DNA of 64,000 nucleotides from Forficula auricularia (taxonomy: Eukaryota; Arthropoda; Insecta; Dermaptera; Forficulidae): the NCBI GenBank assembly GCA_024734495.1, contig JALMQS010000085.1:16742334-16806333 (forward strand), given 5' to 3'. The translations under genes were made by a program, and so were the position numbers. The notes below the pieces were generated by a model. That model did not search any database and was not told the origin of the DNA. It saw only the letters and a program-made list of their open reading frames with translations. Shown here piece by piece: positions 44,291 through 54,449 of this stretch (its first letter is position 1; every line of letters starts with the position of its first letter).

Positions 44291-44709
44291 AATTGCAATT
44301 TTTCAAAACTTCAACCTCATTACCATTTATCTAATTAAGATCAAACATTGTTTAAATTATAGCAAATTTAATCTATTTTAAAAATGTATAGATTGGTCTT
44401 TGTTGTTAACGTGCTCCTTCATGGTCAAAATGGGAAATATCAAAAAAAGTGCGAGTTTTTGGGTGATCCGGAGGGGCTGTCAATTCGAAAAGCGCTTGAG
44501 CCCAAACGTTTGTCGGAGAAAAAACCTAAAAATAAGATTTGTAGAAAATTCTATCACCTTTCATTTTGAATAGGAAGATTATTTACGAAAAGTTGATAGT
44601 TTTTGAGTTATAAGAGAAAAATCGCCAAAACTATTAAGTGTTTCTATAATAACTATATAGTTTTTTAAGGAATTTGGAGTTGGTACTTGGTAAAACATTT
44701 TTTAAATTA
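44291..44709. other. Unassigned sequence
   Basis: A 61-codon plus frame (44384-44569) contains 'FLGDPEGLSIRKALEPKR' but no recognisable domain. Wording such as 'aaacgtttgtcggagaaaaa' suggests an old repeat. Not called as a gene. Confidence 0.35.
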
Positions 44710-45058
44710 TTAGATGAAAAATACTTGGTAGGTTTCACATTAAGATATAAAAAAAAAATAAAACGAATTTATTTTTGGAGAATCTTTAATCTCGATATAT
44801 ATATATATTTCGGGTGACTAACCCATCTTCAGGAGAAACAGAAAGTAACTGAACTGGATAAGTCGAAATTGGAATACAAGTCAATGTTAAAATTTATTTT
44901 TTAAAGATAACAAAATGGTAAATATTTAAAATAAGTGGAGGGAGAAAAGGTAGGGAGTCTAATATATATATCGAGATTAAAGATTCTCCAAAAAATAAAT
45001 TCGTTTTATTTTTTTATAACTTAATGTGAAACCTACATAATATTTTTATCCAATAATA
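44710..45058 (-). repeat. Hammerhead-bearing repeat Q, copy 2 (foldback)
   Basis: Arms 44710-44803 and 44969-45058 are complements ('aatacttggtaggtttcac' type, 'aaaacgaatttattttttgg'). The intervening part matches repeat Q copy 1 (19286-19690) in the opposite orientation. Confidence 0.7.
44805..44832 (-). ncRNA. Hammerhead-like ribozyme core
   Basis: Minus strand: CTGAAGA, T, stem II GGGT/ACCC around TAGTC, then GAAATAT. The 3' word has lost the ACGT, so activity is doubtful. Confidence 0.45.
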
Positions 45059-45300
45059 ACTATATATTATAATTATTTATTGCGGGGTCCAAGGTCCACA
45101 CTCTATGCTTCCTTGGTCCCGTGCCACTGCAAGTGAGAGCCCCGGCAACCAAAAAGCGATATTCTTCAGCAAGGATTCGCTCCAGTCAGCACGTTCCAGA
45201 GATAGCGCTCTCACCCACGCGTCTTCCAGGTTATATTTTTGGTATTTTATTAAATATTAAATACAAGAGCCTTTATGGCAAGTCTTGTAGATGGCCACAT
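45059..45300. other. GC-rich island, possible coding fragment
   Basis: About 170 bp (45085-45235) of GC-rich sequence. The minus strand reads open for about 50 codons, including 'DAWVRALSLERADWSES'. I do not recognise it with confidence; a decayed retrotransposon ORF end is possible. Confidence 0.3.
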
Positions 45301-46224
45301 CAGTTTATTTGAATGAATTTTCAATAATTTTCATTTTTTTTTTAATGAAATCAAATCTAGTCTCTATAAATCTCAAAAAACCCTTGTAGGCTTAGATGTG
45401 TATTATAAAAAAATCAAGTAAACTAAAGCTAAGCCTATTTATTGATCTTCTATAGTCCTAAGTTAGATGTGGTTTTAGAATTTTGTTTTGGAGAGCAAGG
45501 TTGACCTTAGGAAGCCCCCTAGGCATGAGTTTGCACAGCTATAATTATATTTGCATACACAACGTGACCGTTAATTTAAACATAAAACGTTAACCATGCA
45601 CCCTTGCTTTGCTAATACTAGTAACAGTACATGTGACCAACTCATCATATAGACTAGGGCTTAATTTTAGATTGTACTTTATTTTTGACAAGGAAATGTT
45701 TTTTAAGTACTAAATATTCTCCAAATAATTTTTAATTTTAAATTTCTGCATTCTAATAAATTTAACAATTCAATCAATTCTATTGATGATGGAAAGATTG
45801 AAAACATTGAGGACTGTAAAAGGAGACAGGAAGGAAAAATACTTCATGCTTCCTTCATTGAACCTTTTGAGTCCTGAAGGAGGGAATATTCTCCGAAACG
45901 TCGGTGTAAAAAACAAACAAAAAAACCCGAGATCAGAAGTTAGAAAACCTAAATGATAAAGAAGTACTTCTTGTGGATCATTTTGAACCAAATCCTTGCC
46001 TTTTTTTTTATTTGATACTGAACTTAAAATTTCAATGCGCTACAAATTACTATTGCTAAAATATAAGCCTTTTAAAAGTTTTGTAACACGCCTAATTTAC
46101 TCCTCTCTATTTATTCAAATTAAAATATAATCTATGCCCATTAAGAATTACTATTTGAAAAGTACATGATTTTGAAAAAAATAAATTGACACTTTCTGAT
46201 GTGGCCATAAACTGGACTTTACCA
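45301..46224. other. AT-rich sequence with a decayed hammerhead core
   Basis: No gene. At 45874-45902 a core-like CTGAAG/GAGGG...CTCC/GAAACGTC lacks two bases of the conserved GAAGA word, so it is degenerate. The 73-codon minus frame over it is chance. Confidence 0.45.
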
Positions 46225-47035
46225 TACACTTCTGGTTGAGTCTGGTCCGGGGCCTAGATTTTCATTTTTTAAACCTAAAATCTCTCCCCCATTTTGGGCA
46301 GTTTGTTTTTACATTTTTAGTGTGGGCCCACTGATTATATATATATAAAATATGGTTGAGTTTGCTCAAATGGCCTGAAATTTTTATTTTTTGACACCCC
46401 TCCCCTAATTTTGGCTCCAGATAAAAAAATATATTTGTTATTATAGGTTCATTTTTAGCATATTTCATTTTTCTTGTTTTTTTAGTTTGAAAATATTATA
46501 ATTTTGAATTTTAACCCCCACACTTAATTTTGGCGTCGATATGCACCAAAATATAATCAGCTCTTAATCCCAATGCACCAAAACTACGTGTGAAATTTGG
46601 TTTTGATATACCCCCTAGTTTTTTGAGCTAGCTCGTCTACAAAAATTTGGTAACGCACAGACTAGCAGGCTAACAGACTAACAGACATTTTGAAAAAACA
46701 GTTATTATCTTGAAAAATATAATTTTTTCGATGTTCACTTATTAAAGCTTTTTGTAGAGCAAAATGCCATGGTTTCGCCCAATTTTTTTAATCAAAATAG
46801 TTTGAGCTTTTTTTTAGATATTTCGAAAAAAAGAAGCAAAAATAACCCACTTTTTCTATGCACGAATACAATACTTGACCATACCCTGTATGGTAAAGCA
46901 ATAATAAGTAGTATCGTAAATTGGCTTATAGCTAGAAAGACCGAAAAGCCAAAAAATTGTTTTAATTATAAATTTAAAAAACCAAAAAAAACCCACTTTT
47001 TTTCATGCACGATTACAATATTTGACCATACCATA
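46225..47035 (-). repeat. Family C repeat, minus-strand copy plus SINE fragment
   Basis: Two B/C units (46240-46420), then 'caccaaaatataatcagctc', 'gccatggtttcgccc', and the family terminus 'ttgaccataccctgtatgg' at about 46873-46892. The second terminus at 47010-47035 ('acgattacaatatttgacca') follows an S2 SINE 3' fragment (46909-46958, 'cttatagctagaaagaccga'). Confidence 0.6.
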
Positions 47036-47068
47036 TGAAAAAGTAACAAATTAGCGATACACCTAACT

Positions 47069-47205
47069 ACTAGTCCTGAAGAAGGAGGAAAAATCCTCCG
47101 AAATGTTCATTTTTGAATGATGAAAAATAAATAACCAATAAATCTACTTTATTCGACAGAATTTTTTCACTCATCCTTGGGCTGCCTTTCCATTACTTAT
47201 TAATT
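47069..47205 (+). repeat. Repeat P1 copy with hammerhead core
   Basis: Complement of the 3' part of the P1 repeats at 6400-6515 and 7465-7597 ('aataaatctactttattcga', 'cactcatccttgggctgcct'). Here the ribozyme-like part is better preserved. Confidence 0.7.
47076..47107 (+). ncRNA. Hammerhead-like ribozyme core
   Basis: CTGAAGA, A, stem II GGAGGA/TCCTCC (five to six pairs) around AAAA, then GAAATGTT. The C-to-T change in GAAAC leaves an A-T-poor stem III. Confidence 0.58.
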
Positions 47206-47404
47206 AAAATTTCTGCCAGTCCATCTCCAAAGAGAAAATTTTATTTTTGTCAAATCTATATTTTTTAATTAAACAGAGTGGGGCATAAAGATCTCCCACA
47301 TTCTGAAGAGGTATAAAAAAATGTAAAAATTTAACTAGAAAAAACTTAATATATTTTTGAAAAGAAATCTCTGTACTCATATACAAATTTTGGTTAGTTT
47401 TTCC

Positions 47405-47568
47405 GGAGGTAAACCGCGACCTAAAATCGTGTAGACCTACTTCCACTTCCACTTTCATTTCCAAGTACAAGACAATAGATGACAATAGACTATCTAATGA
47501 ATTCCAAAGTAATTCCAAATAATTCCAAAGACGGTGTACACCTAATTTCAATCGCGGTTCACCCCTCG
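47405..47568. mobile_element. hAT-type MITE family M, copy 4
   Basis: Flanks gtttttcc and gtttttgc (7 of 8). Left end ggaggtaaaccgcgacc (eroded), right end tcgcggttcacccctcg. The interior resembles copy 2 ('aatagactatctaatgaatt'), i.e. the non-expanded version. Confidence 0.82.
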
Positions 47569-47694
47569 GTTTTTGCATTTCTAGCCTTCTGGGGGTCCAT
47601 TGAGATATGTATACAAAATTTGGTTGAGTTTGGTCAATAGGGCTATAATTTTCAATTTTGACACTCCTCCCATTTTGGGTGGATTAGTTTTTGC

Positions 47695-47986
47695 CGAGGG
47701 GTGAACCGCAACCTGATATGCTGTACACCTACTAAATACTTCCACTTGTACTTTCAAATATTTCCAAATACTTCAAAATATTTCCAAGTAATTCAAAATA
47801 TTTCCAAGTATTTCCAAATACTTCCAAGTACTTCCAAATGTTCCCAAGCACTTCCAAATATTTCCAAGTACTTCCAAATATTTCTAAGTACTTCCAAATA
47901 TTTCCAAGTACTTCCAAATATTTCCAAGTACTTTCAAAATACTTCCAAAAAGTTGTACACCTACTTCCAATCGCGGATCACCCTCG
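47695..47986. mobile_element. hAT-type MITE family M, copy 5 (expanded)
   Basis: Exact 8-bp duplication gtttttgc (47687-47694, 47987-47994). Ends cgaggggtgaaccgcaacc and tcgcggatcaccctcg. The interior (about 47748-47950) is a long array alternating acttccaaat and atttccaagt. At 292 bp it is nearly twice the length of copies 2-4, entirely because of this array. Confidence 0.9.
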
Positions 47987-48239
47987 GTTTTTGCATTTTT
48001 TAATATTTTTGGGCCCACAGAATATGTATACAAAATTTGATTGAGTTTTGTCGACAGGGCTAAAATTTTTATTTTTAACTCTCCCCCTCCCTTTTTTGTC
48101 TGATAATGTTTAAAACACATTAAAAAAAATATTTTATGTTCTTTTCAAAAATATATTCAGTTTTTTGTAGTTAAAGTTTTTCATTTTTTATACCTCTTCA
48201 AAATGGGGTAGAACTTTATGCCCCACCCTGTATTTATAA

Positions 48240-48758
48240 TATATATTTGAATTTTTGATTATCTCGCTATCTTAACCTAAAGTTTAATTAAGTAACAAAG
48301 AAAATCAGAAGATATAATCGGCCCCCTATAAAAACTTCGTTCTCTTTGAACGGAGCCATCGCTGAAGCGATAAAATCTTTTGGCATGAATACAGCAACAG
48401 AAGGAGTGAGAAAACAGCCATGTCTAGAAAATAGGGAGAGATATTCTGATATTCATATTACTGTAATATAATTAGATCCCTCCGGGTGGCCGATCTGTTT
48501 CGAAATATATAGACTGGTGATGGCTTTGTTCTTCAGAAAGGAATGAGAAGTGTTTCCTTCTAGAATCGATTAAGCTTCATATTTAAAGGATGTCAAAATC
48601 CACAAGAACGTTTTTTATTAGATATTTGCTATTGTAAAAGAAAACGTTTGTTCTTTAAAAATTAATTTTTAATCCGACATTGGATGCTTTAGATTAGCAG
48701 CAGTACTCAGGTAGATCAGGCAAACATTCGATTACCTACTCATCTATACTATTAATAC
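48240..48758. other. Unassigned sequence
   Basis: No supported gene; moderately balanced composition at 48310-48520. Confidence 0.4.
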
Positions 48759-48766
48759 CTCTAGGT

Positions 48767-49882
48767 CAGAGGTCGGGAAACCCAGGTAAATTACCTCCCA
48801 AATGGGGTACAAATGAAATTATCGGGGGTAAAAAGGACATTTTTTTAATTTTTTTATTTTATAAACTATTATATTATTGATAGTTTGATAGCTTTTCCAG
48901 GAATTCAAAATTTTAAAATTAATAAAAGTTATGCATTTTTGTCATGGTGAGTGTTGGTGTATTTTTTTTTCTTTTTCAAAAGCATTCAGTTAAACCCGGC
49001 AAGAAATCGGCTGACTTCAATTTGCGCTCATGTCAAAAAGTCCTAATTTTGAAGTTATTTTAGCGAAAAAGAAACAACATCATTTTTCTAAAACATAAAA
49101 GCGTTTGAATTATGTTAATGTTTACAATTTTTATTTACTTACAGAAAGTTTTCATGTAAATTCCAATTAATTCAATAAATAATAAATAAGTGCCTGGAGC
49201 ACCGAGCGATGCTCGGTAACTTTTTGGTTCTAAATAGGTTATGTTTCAAATGTCAATGCTCTGTGACTTTCCGAAGACGAGATATGAACGATTAAAATCT
49301 TTATTTTCCGACATGACTCATTTACACCCTTCCCATATTTGGACCCTTTTAAATCATGAAGAAGGAGGTATGATCCTTCGAATTGTCGGATTTTTAAAGA
49401 GAATAAAATTGATATTCTATTAAATTATTTTATAGAAAAATACCTTTATTTAATCAAATTGGCAAATTCTAATATATAATAACATTTGTAATGATCTATT
49501 AGTGCAATTTAAAATAAAAAAATCAATTAATTTTATTAAAAATAAATTGAAAGAAATGTAATTATAAATTTCTATTCCAACAACCACCTGTGAATAATTA
49601 TTTCAATTAACAAAAACCCATCAAAAACAACTTATCCGAAGATGAGACCTTCATAGATCGAATTGTCAACAACAAAAACCCGCCTAACCCGTGAATTTCA
49701 TCCAAATCGTTAGAGCCCTTTTTCGACAAACCGATTCTAAATATATATACAAGAATTGCTCGTTTAATATAAAAAGATAAGATACATTTACCTTGCTTTT
49801 TTTTTGCTTTTCATGTAGGGGTATATAGCGACCTATGGAAAAATATTTTGGGGTAATAGCTAAAAAAGTTCCCCGACCTCTG
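48767..49882. mobile_element. Non-autonomous hAT element H1, copy 2 (1116 bp)
   Basis: Exact 8-bp duplication ctctaggt (48759-48766, 49883-49890). Ends cagaggtcgggaaac and gttccccgacctctg are terminal inverted repeats. Same interior as 17103-18238, including the embedded repeat F (about 49190-49775) with hairpin word gcaccgagcgatgctcggta. The terminal CAG and 8-bp duplication identify a hAT-type element. No transposase is seen. Confidence 0.92.
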
Positions 49883-49890
49883 CTCTAGGT

Positions 49891-50124
49891 GAAATATCTA
49901 CTGGAATCAAACACTTCATGAAAAATGGGTCATGGGTTCTTGGACTATCTAATCTTATAGTGGGTTTTAAATTTACAAAAAAAAAAAAAAAATTAATAAT
50001 GTAAACAAAATTTTTGTTAATTTTTTTAAATATATTAATTATTAAGATATCACTATTTGCAAAAAATCTAAGACGTTTTATGATAAAAAAAACATTCGTT
50101 TAAGATAATAAGAGGTTTCACAAG
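49891..50124. other. AT-rich sequence, no feature recognised
   Basis: A/T-rich; nothing recognised. Confidence 0.45.
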
Positions 50125-50354
50125 AAGTAAACAAGACATTCATTTGATATTAAGAGATACCTAATAGAATAAAATAGATCACTCAAGTATATAATATACA
50201 TATATTTTGATTAAATATCTAAAAATTTAGTCATATTTGGAATGATTTCTGATATATCTTGATTATTCATAAAATATCTTTGGAATAAATAAGAGGTTAT
50301 TAAAAATGCTCATCTCTATCAATATATTTACAATAAAGAAATTGTTTTTTCAGA
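50125..50354 (+). repeat. Dispersed repeat R, copy 2
   Basis: Partner of 41478-41706, same orientation, with scattered substitutions and small indels. Confidence 0.75.
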
Positions 50355-50934
50355 GTATTTATGTTCTGCGATGATTTAAAATTGGTTATAAAGAGGTTTT
50401 TAACAAAAGGTATTCCTAATATAGGGCTATATTTTGCATTAACCCTTACGGGCAGTTTTAGGGAATTTCGAAGAATTTGTTAAATTCGAGGAGATAGTTA
50501 TATTAACGTTTCGCTGTATATTAGATATTTTTAATAATTAGAGCGTATGAAATGAAAAACATTCGGACAAAAAGGTAAACATATTTAGTTTTTAATCTCA
50601 GAAATTATATTTTTATAAATAGATAAATATGGATTCAAAAAATATAATATAATATTCTTGAAATTTCGAGGTTTGCTAGACACAAATAAAATAATAATTT
50701 ATTCATTTAATATTATTTATTATTTTTTGTTCACTATAAAGTTTTAGTTAAAACTGGGTTGACCATCTTAAGTAGTAAAAGTCCTTTGAGTGTTTGTAGT
50801 TAGTCAATAGAAACATCTGATTTTCAATATTGTATGAAAGCAATCATCTAGGAAAAGTTAGATGTTTATTTGGACTATCTACAAAAACTGTATTATAATT
50901 AAAAATCAATTAATACTAGTAATTTTCACTTTAC
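50355..50934. other. AT-rich sequence, no feature recognised
   Basis: A/T-rich; no supported ORF or repeat. Confidence 0.45.
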
Positions 50935-51217
50935 CATACCGAGTAGAGGTATATGGTCACGTATTGTAATCGTGTGTGAAAAAAGTGTTGTTTTTTTTGC
51001 TTCGTTTTTTCGAAACATCTCAAAAATGGCTGAAACTATTCTATATAAAAAAATTGATCGAAACCATGGGGCTTTGTTCTACAAAAAGCCCTCATAAGGG
51101 AACATCGAAAAAATGATATTTTACGAGATATTAATGATTTTGTCAAAATGTCTGTTAGTCACGTTAGTTTACTTTACCAAATTTTGTGTACGCCCTAACT
51201 TAAAAACTTGTGTGAAT
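50935..51217 (+). repeat. Family C repeat fragment
   Basis: 'tatggtcacgtattgtaatc', 'catctcaaaaatggctgaa', 'gaaaccatggggctttg', ending at 'acttgtgtgaatat', where the LINE copy 2 tail begins. Confidence 0.65.
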
Positions 51218-51733
51218 ATCATCATCATTGAGTATACAGTCCTAAGACTGGTTTGATGCAACAATCCGTCTCCACCCGGGTCTGTCCCCCACCAGCTATT
51301 TGACCTCTCTAAATCTCTGGCATCCCATATCCCCAATTATTTGTTTGAAATATTTTAATCTGGGCCTTCCCCTCCTCCCCTCCAGGATATCCCTAAGCAG
51401 TCCGCCATGTCTCAGTGTCTGCCCCATCATCTGACCTCTTCTCTTCTTCAGACTCTTCCACAAGGTTCTTCTTCTTCGATTCTTCCAAGAACTTCTTCAT
51501 TTGTAATTTTATCCATCCATTTGACATTCATCATTCTTCTGTAGCACCACATTTCGAAAGCTAATCTAATGTACCCTAATCTCTTTCTCTCCGCTTCTCT
51601 AATTGTCCAGGTTTCACACCCGTACATGGCTATGCTCCATACGTATGTCTTCAAAAGCAACTTCCTGTTTTCTAAGCTGATTGAGAAGGAGCATAGTAGT
51701 TTTTGTTTTGAATTAAACCTCATTTTTGGGCAT
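51218..51733 (-). mobile_element. LINE copy 2, heavily 5'-truncated
   Basis: Same element as 11551-14063, covering only the 3' ~515 bp: (ATG)n tail, 'GACTGTATACTCA', conserved C-terminal region. The 91-codon minus frame (51448-51723) reads 'KQKLLCSFSISLENRKLLLK' and 'YGCETWTI' as in copy 1, with an eight-codon insertion. No clear target duplication. Inserted into a family C repeat, as copy 1 was. Confidence 0.88.
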
Positions 51734-51744
51734 TATATAATGAA

Positions 51745-51812
51745 TTTCAAAAATAATTCCACATATTTCCAAAGACGTGTACACCTAATTCCAATCGCGG
51801 TTGACCGATCGA
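51745..51812. mobile_element. hAT-type MITE family M, partial copy
   Basis: Right end only: 'aattccacatatttccaaag', 'gtgtacacctaattcc', 'atcgcggttgaccgatcg'. It abuts the truncated 5' edge of LINE copy 2. Confidence 0.65.
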
Positions 51813-51849
51813 AATTTTATATCCTAGGAAGTCTCGAACCCGGGCTTCC

Positions 51850-52428
51850 CACTTGAACATCATCATAAATCGACATAATAAATATAATAATGTTTCAAAA
51901 AATGTGAACGAAAAATACAGGGGGGGGGTATTTAACAGACACGATTGTATTGTACTCCTTTTATTTATTTTCTTATATTAACAAGATTCTCATATTGACG
52001 TACCTACAAATAATAAACTAATAAAATAATGCAAATATTTGACCGGCTCTGATCCCTACACCTAAAATTTACACACACTTCCACACACACACACACGAAC
52101 ACTCAATGACCAAAATAAGCTATAGTTACCGAAGGCTTAAAAAAAATGTTTTATTTCTTCATTTTTTTCTCATTCTTTCTCTTGAAAATTTACTTCTAAA
52201 AAATCTTTATTTTGCCCAAAAAATCCTTCAAATATGCAATATTTCTCAAATATGCAGTCCACAGTATCCTAGATGCATGATTCCGATAGATAATTGATCC
52301 ACTGGGTCGTATGTGGCGGCAAACAAAATCCGGAATCCGGTCTCTACTTATAAAATATAATAGGCCTATATGGTAATTACGCTGAAAGTATTTACCAGCT
52401 CTACATTATTTAATCGTATAAGTTTCCT
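51850..52428. other. AT-rich sequence with (CA)n
   Basis: Short CA microsatellite at 52081-52097, G-run at 51921. No gene. Confidence 0.45.
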
Positions 52429-53500
52429 ACATTTGATTCAAGCGATTGAATCAAATGTAGGAAATTTTTGTCAAATATTGAGTGAAAATAATATCTGAAC
52501 TTATATATTTCTAACTTGAAATAATGATTTTAAATAAATTTATAATTTTTCTCATTAGTATATCAAATAATAATTGACATATTAACGAAAAATGTTTTGA
52601 TCGCGCTTTTTTGAAAAAGATATATATCACGAGACCACTGCGGATGAAGCTATTGGAGTCTGCGGAGTCTCTGGACAAGAGAGAAAAAGATATGATCCAT
52701 TTAGCTACAATCCAACGTATTTTGCGTATATGACAAATGACATTGGATTGTAGCTAAATGGATCATATATTTTTCTCTCTTGGTCCAGACTTAAGACTCC
52801 GTAGACTCCAATAGCTACATCCGCAGGGGTCTCGCGATATATATCTTTTCTGGACGCGCAAAAGCGGTCCTTTGTAATGGCGGACGTACTCTGGGTGAAT
52901 CGTATTTGCACTCTTAATTTCTATCTCTATGACACCGGTCACATGATCCCAAACAATATAATTAATATTTTTTGCCCCATTATTAATAGTTAGTTGTTTA
53001 TTAACAAGGAAACGAGCCACATCGAAACGACCCAAGCTGAACTTTTTCATACATTTTACTCTAGCTAATCGCATCCCTGCAGGCTGGAAATCAATCTACA
53101 AGATTCCAAGTGATTCTACAAATAATTGCATTCAGTTTCCACGCAGATTTATCCCAGCCAGCAGCGACCGACCGCCCAGGAACTCAAACCATTGCTTGAA
53201 GGATCACACAAACTTGTGTTTTCTCCTTATAAATAACTTTACTTGTAACTAACTAACTTTTCAATCGTACATACAGTAAAAGTTTGTATCTGGTTGACCG
53301 ACTGTGAGACGGAGTCACAAAACTGGCAAATTAATTTTGTTTCTCTTTTTTCAAATTTTGTAGATTTTTTCAAGCACTATCGCAGTTGGCCGTTCCACTT
53401 TTTCAAAAAAAGCGCGATCAAAACATTTCTCGTTAATATGTCAATTATTCTTTGATATACTAATAAGAAAAATTATAAATTTACTACATTATTTAAATGA
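52429..53500. repeat. Foldback element D, copy 2, interrupted
   Basis: Begins with a small palindrome (tcctacatttgattcaa / ttgaatcaaatgtagga). The left arm runs to about 52720. The right arm runs 52738-52849 and, after a 548-bp insertion, continues 53398-53500 ('aaaaaagcgcgatcaaaaca', 'gtcaattattctttgatata'). Homologous to 32515-33060. Confidence 0.85.
52850..53397. mobile_element. 548-bp insertion with ORF inside element D
   Basis: Splits the right arm of the hairpin, with ctttt repeated at both edges (52845-52849 and 53398-53402). Most of a 103-codon minus-strand frame (52763-53074) lies in it, starting 'MRLARVKCMKKFSLGRFDVA' and containing 'NYIVWDHVTGVIEIEIKS'. The residue mix is protein-like rather than A/T-driven. 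I do not recognise the family. It may be a captured exon or a piece of an unknown mobile element. The frame continues for about 25 codons into element D. Confidence 0.5.
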
Positions 53501-54244
53501 TAGATTTTTTTTTAATCTATCTAAATCAAGCCTTAACTTTTTCCTCTTTCCTTGAGTTTTCTGAATATAGGTCAATTTTATATTTATAGTTCTTTTGATC
53601 TTTTCTATATAATTAAAAAAAGATATTAAACAAGGCAATAATATCCATGCTATAATAGTCAAATGTTTACATTTTGTTAAAATAAAATAATTGAATTATG
53701 AAAGTTCATAAATAACTAGCATATATAAAAGTGGCTTTTGTAAGTACCCTCGAGCTTATTATTTTTTCCAAAATTATTATTGTTGTTTTTTATTGCTACT
53801 ATCTAACTTTTAGTGAACGTAGTATAATGGAGATGCAGAGTGTGGTTCTAAATGGCTCCTTTAATATTAATATTTGCTAATAGGCGGCTATAAAAGTTGA
53901 TTTTATAATTCCATTATATCAAATGAGTATTCTCCATACACATTTCATCGAAAGATCTATTTGAATGATAAGAGTTGATAGTCTTTTATATGTTTAAATA
54001 TTTTCTATCTCTCTCATATGTGCTTTATACCTTGGAAACATAGACCATGCGGTATCTTTAGAATTTTAATTTATTTATATCTAAGTGAGTTTTCTGTACT
54101 TAGCCACTAGGTATGCATTTTCAATGAATAAAGACATTATCAAAACATTTTATAATTATATTCAATGTGGACATTACGAGAATTGGAGTATAATTATATT
54201 CCAATTACATCTCTGGTGTGTTATTACAATATAATATAATATAA
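53501..54244. other. AT-rich sequence, no feature recognised
   Basis: No supported feature. Confidence 0.45.
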
Positions 54245-54245
54245 C

Positions 54246-54300
54246 AACTAGCTGCGGAATCCGCCTTCGCCGGGCATCTTGCTAACCGGAAAGCTACGCT
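54246..54300 (-). mobile_element. Helitron-like 3' terminus
   Basis: On the minus strand a GC-rich hairpin (gcggattccgc, preceded by gcccggcgaag) is followed by 'agctagt', matching the Helitron 3' pattern of hairpin, CTRR, then a T from the target. No 5' TC end was located. Confidence 0.45.
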
Positions 54301-54449
54301 CATTCCAGTATTTTGCTCAAATAACAGTATTTTCATAATTTACTTATTGGTGATTGGTTTGAATAGCGGCATCTTAACTATTAATATAGGTAGAGTTGCT
54401 CCAAAAATATGAGAATACTTAAAATAAGTATATCATTTATTCATATTGA

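Larger units (their letters stand above)
47274..48230. mobile_element. Mariner-like MITE family B, copy 4, with two MITEs inside
   Basis: Left end cagagtggggcataaagatc (no TA preceding), right end ctttatgccccaccctg followed by TA. Arms and internal units match the other B copies. Two family M MITEs (47405-47568 and 47695-47986) interrupt it. Frames of 124, 100 and 78 codons here are MITE-derived. Confidence 0.75.

Noticed and set aside
45874..45902. Active hammerhead
   Set aside because: Two core bases of the GAAGA word are missing; listed only as degenerate.
54246..54449. Full Helitron ending at 54246
   Set aside because: Only the 3' hairpin-CTAG signature is visible; no 5' TC end or Rep/helicase sequence could be found.
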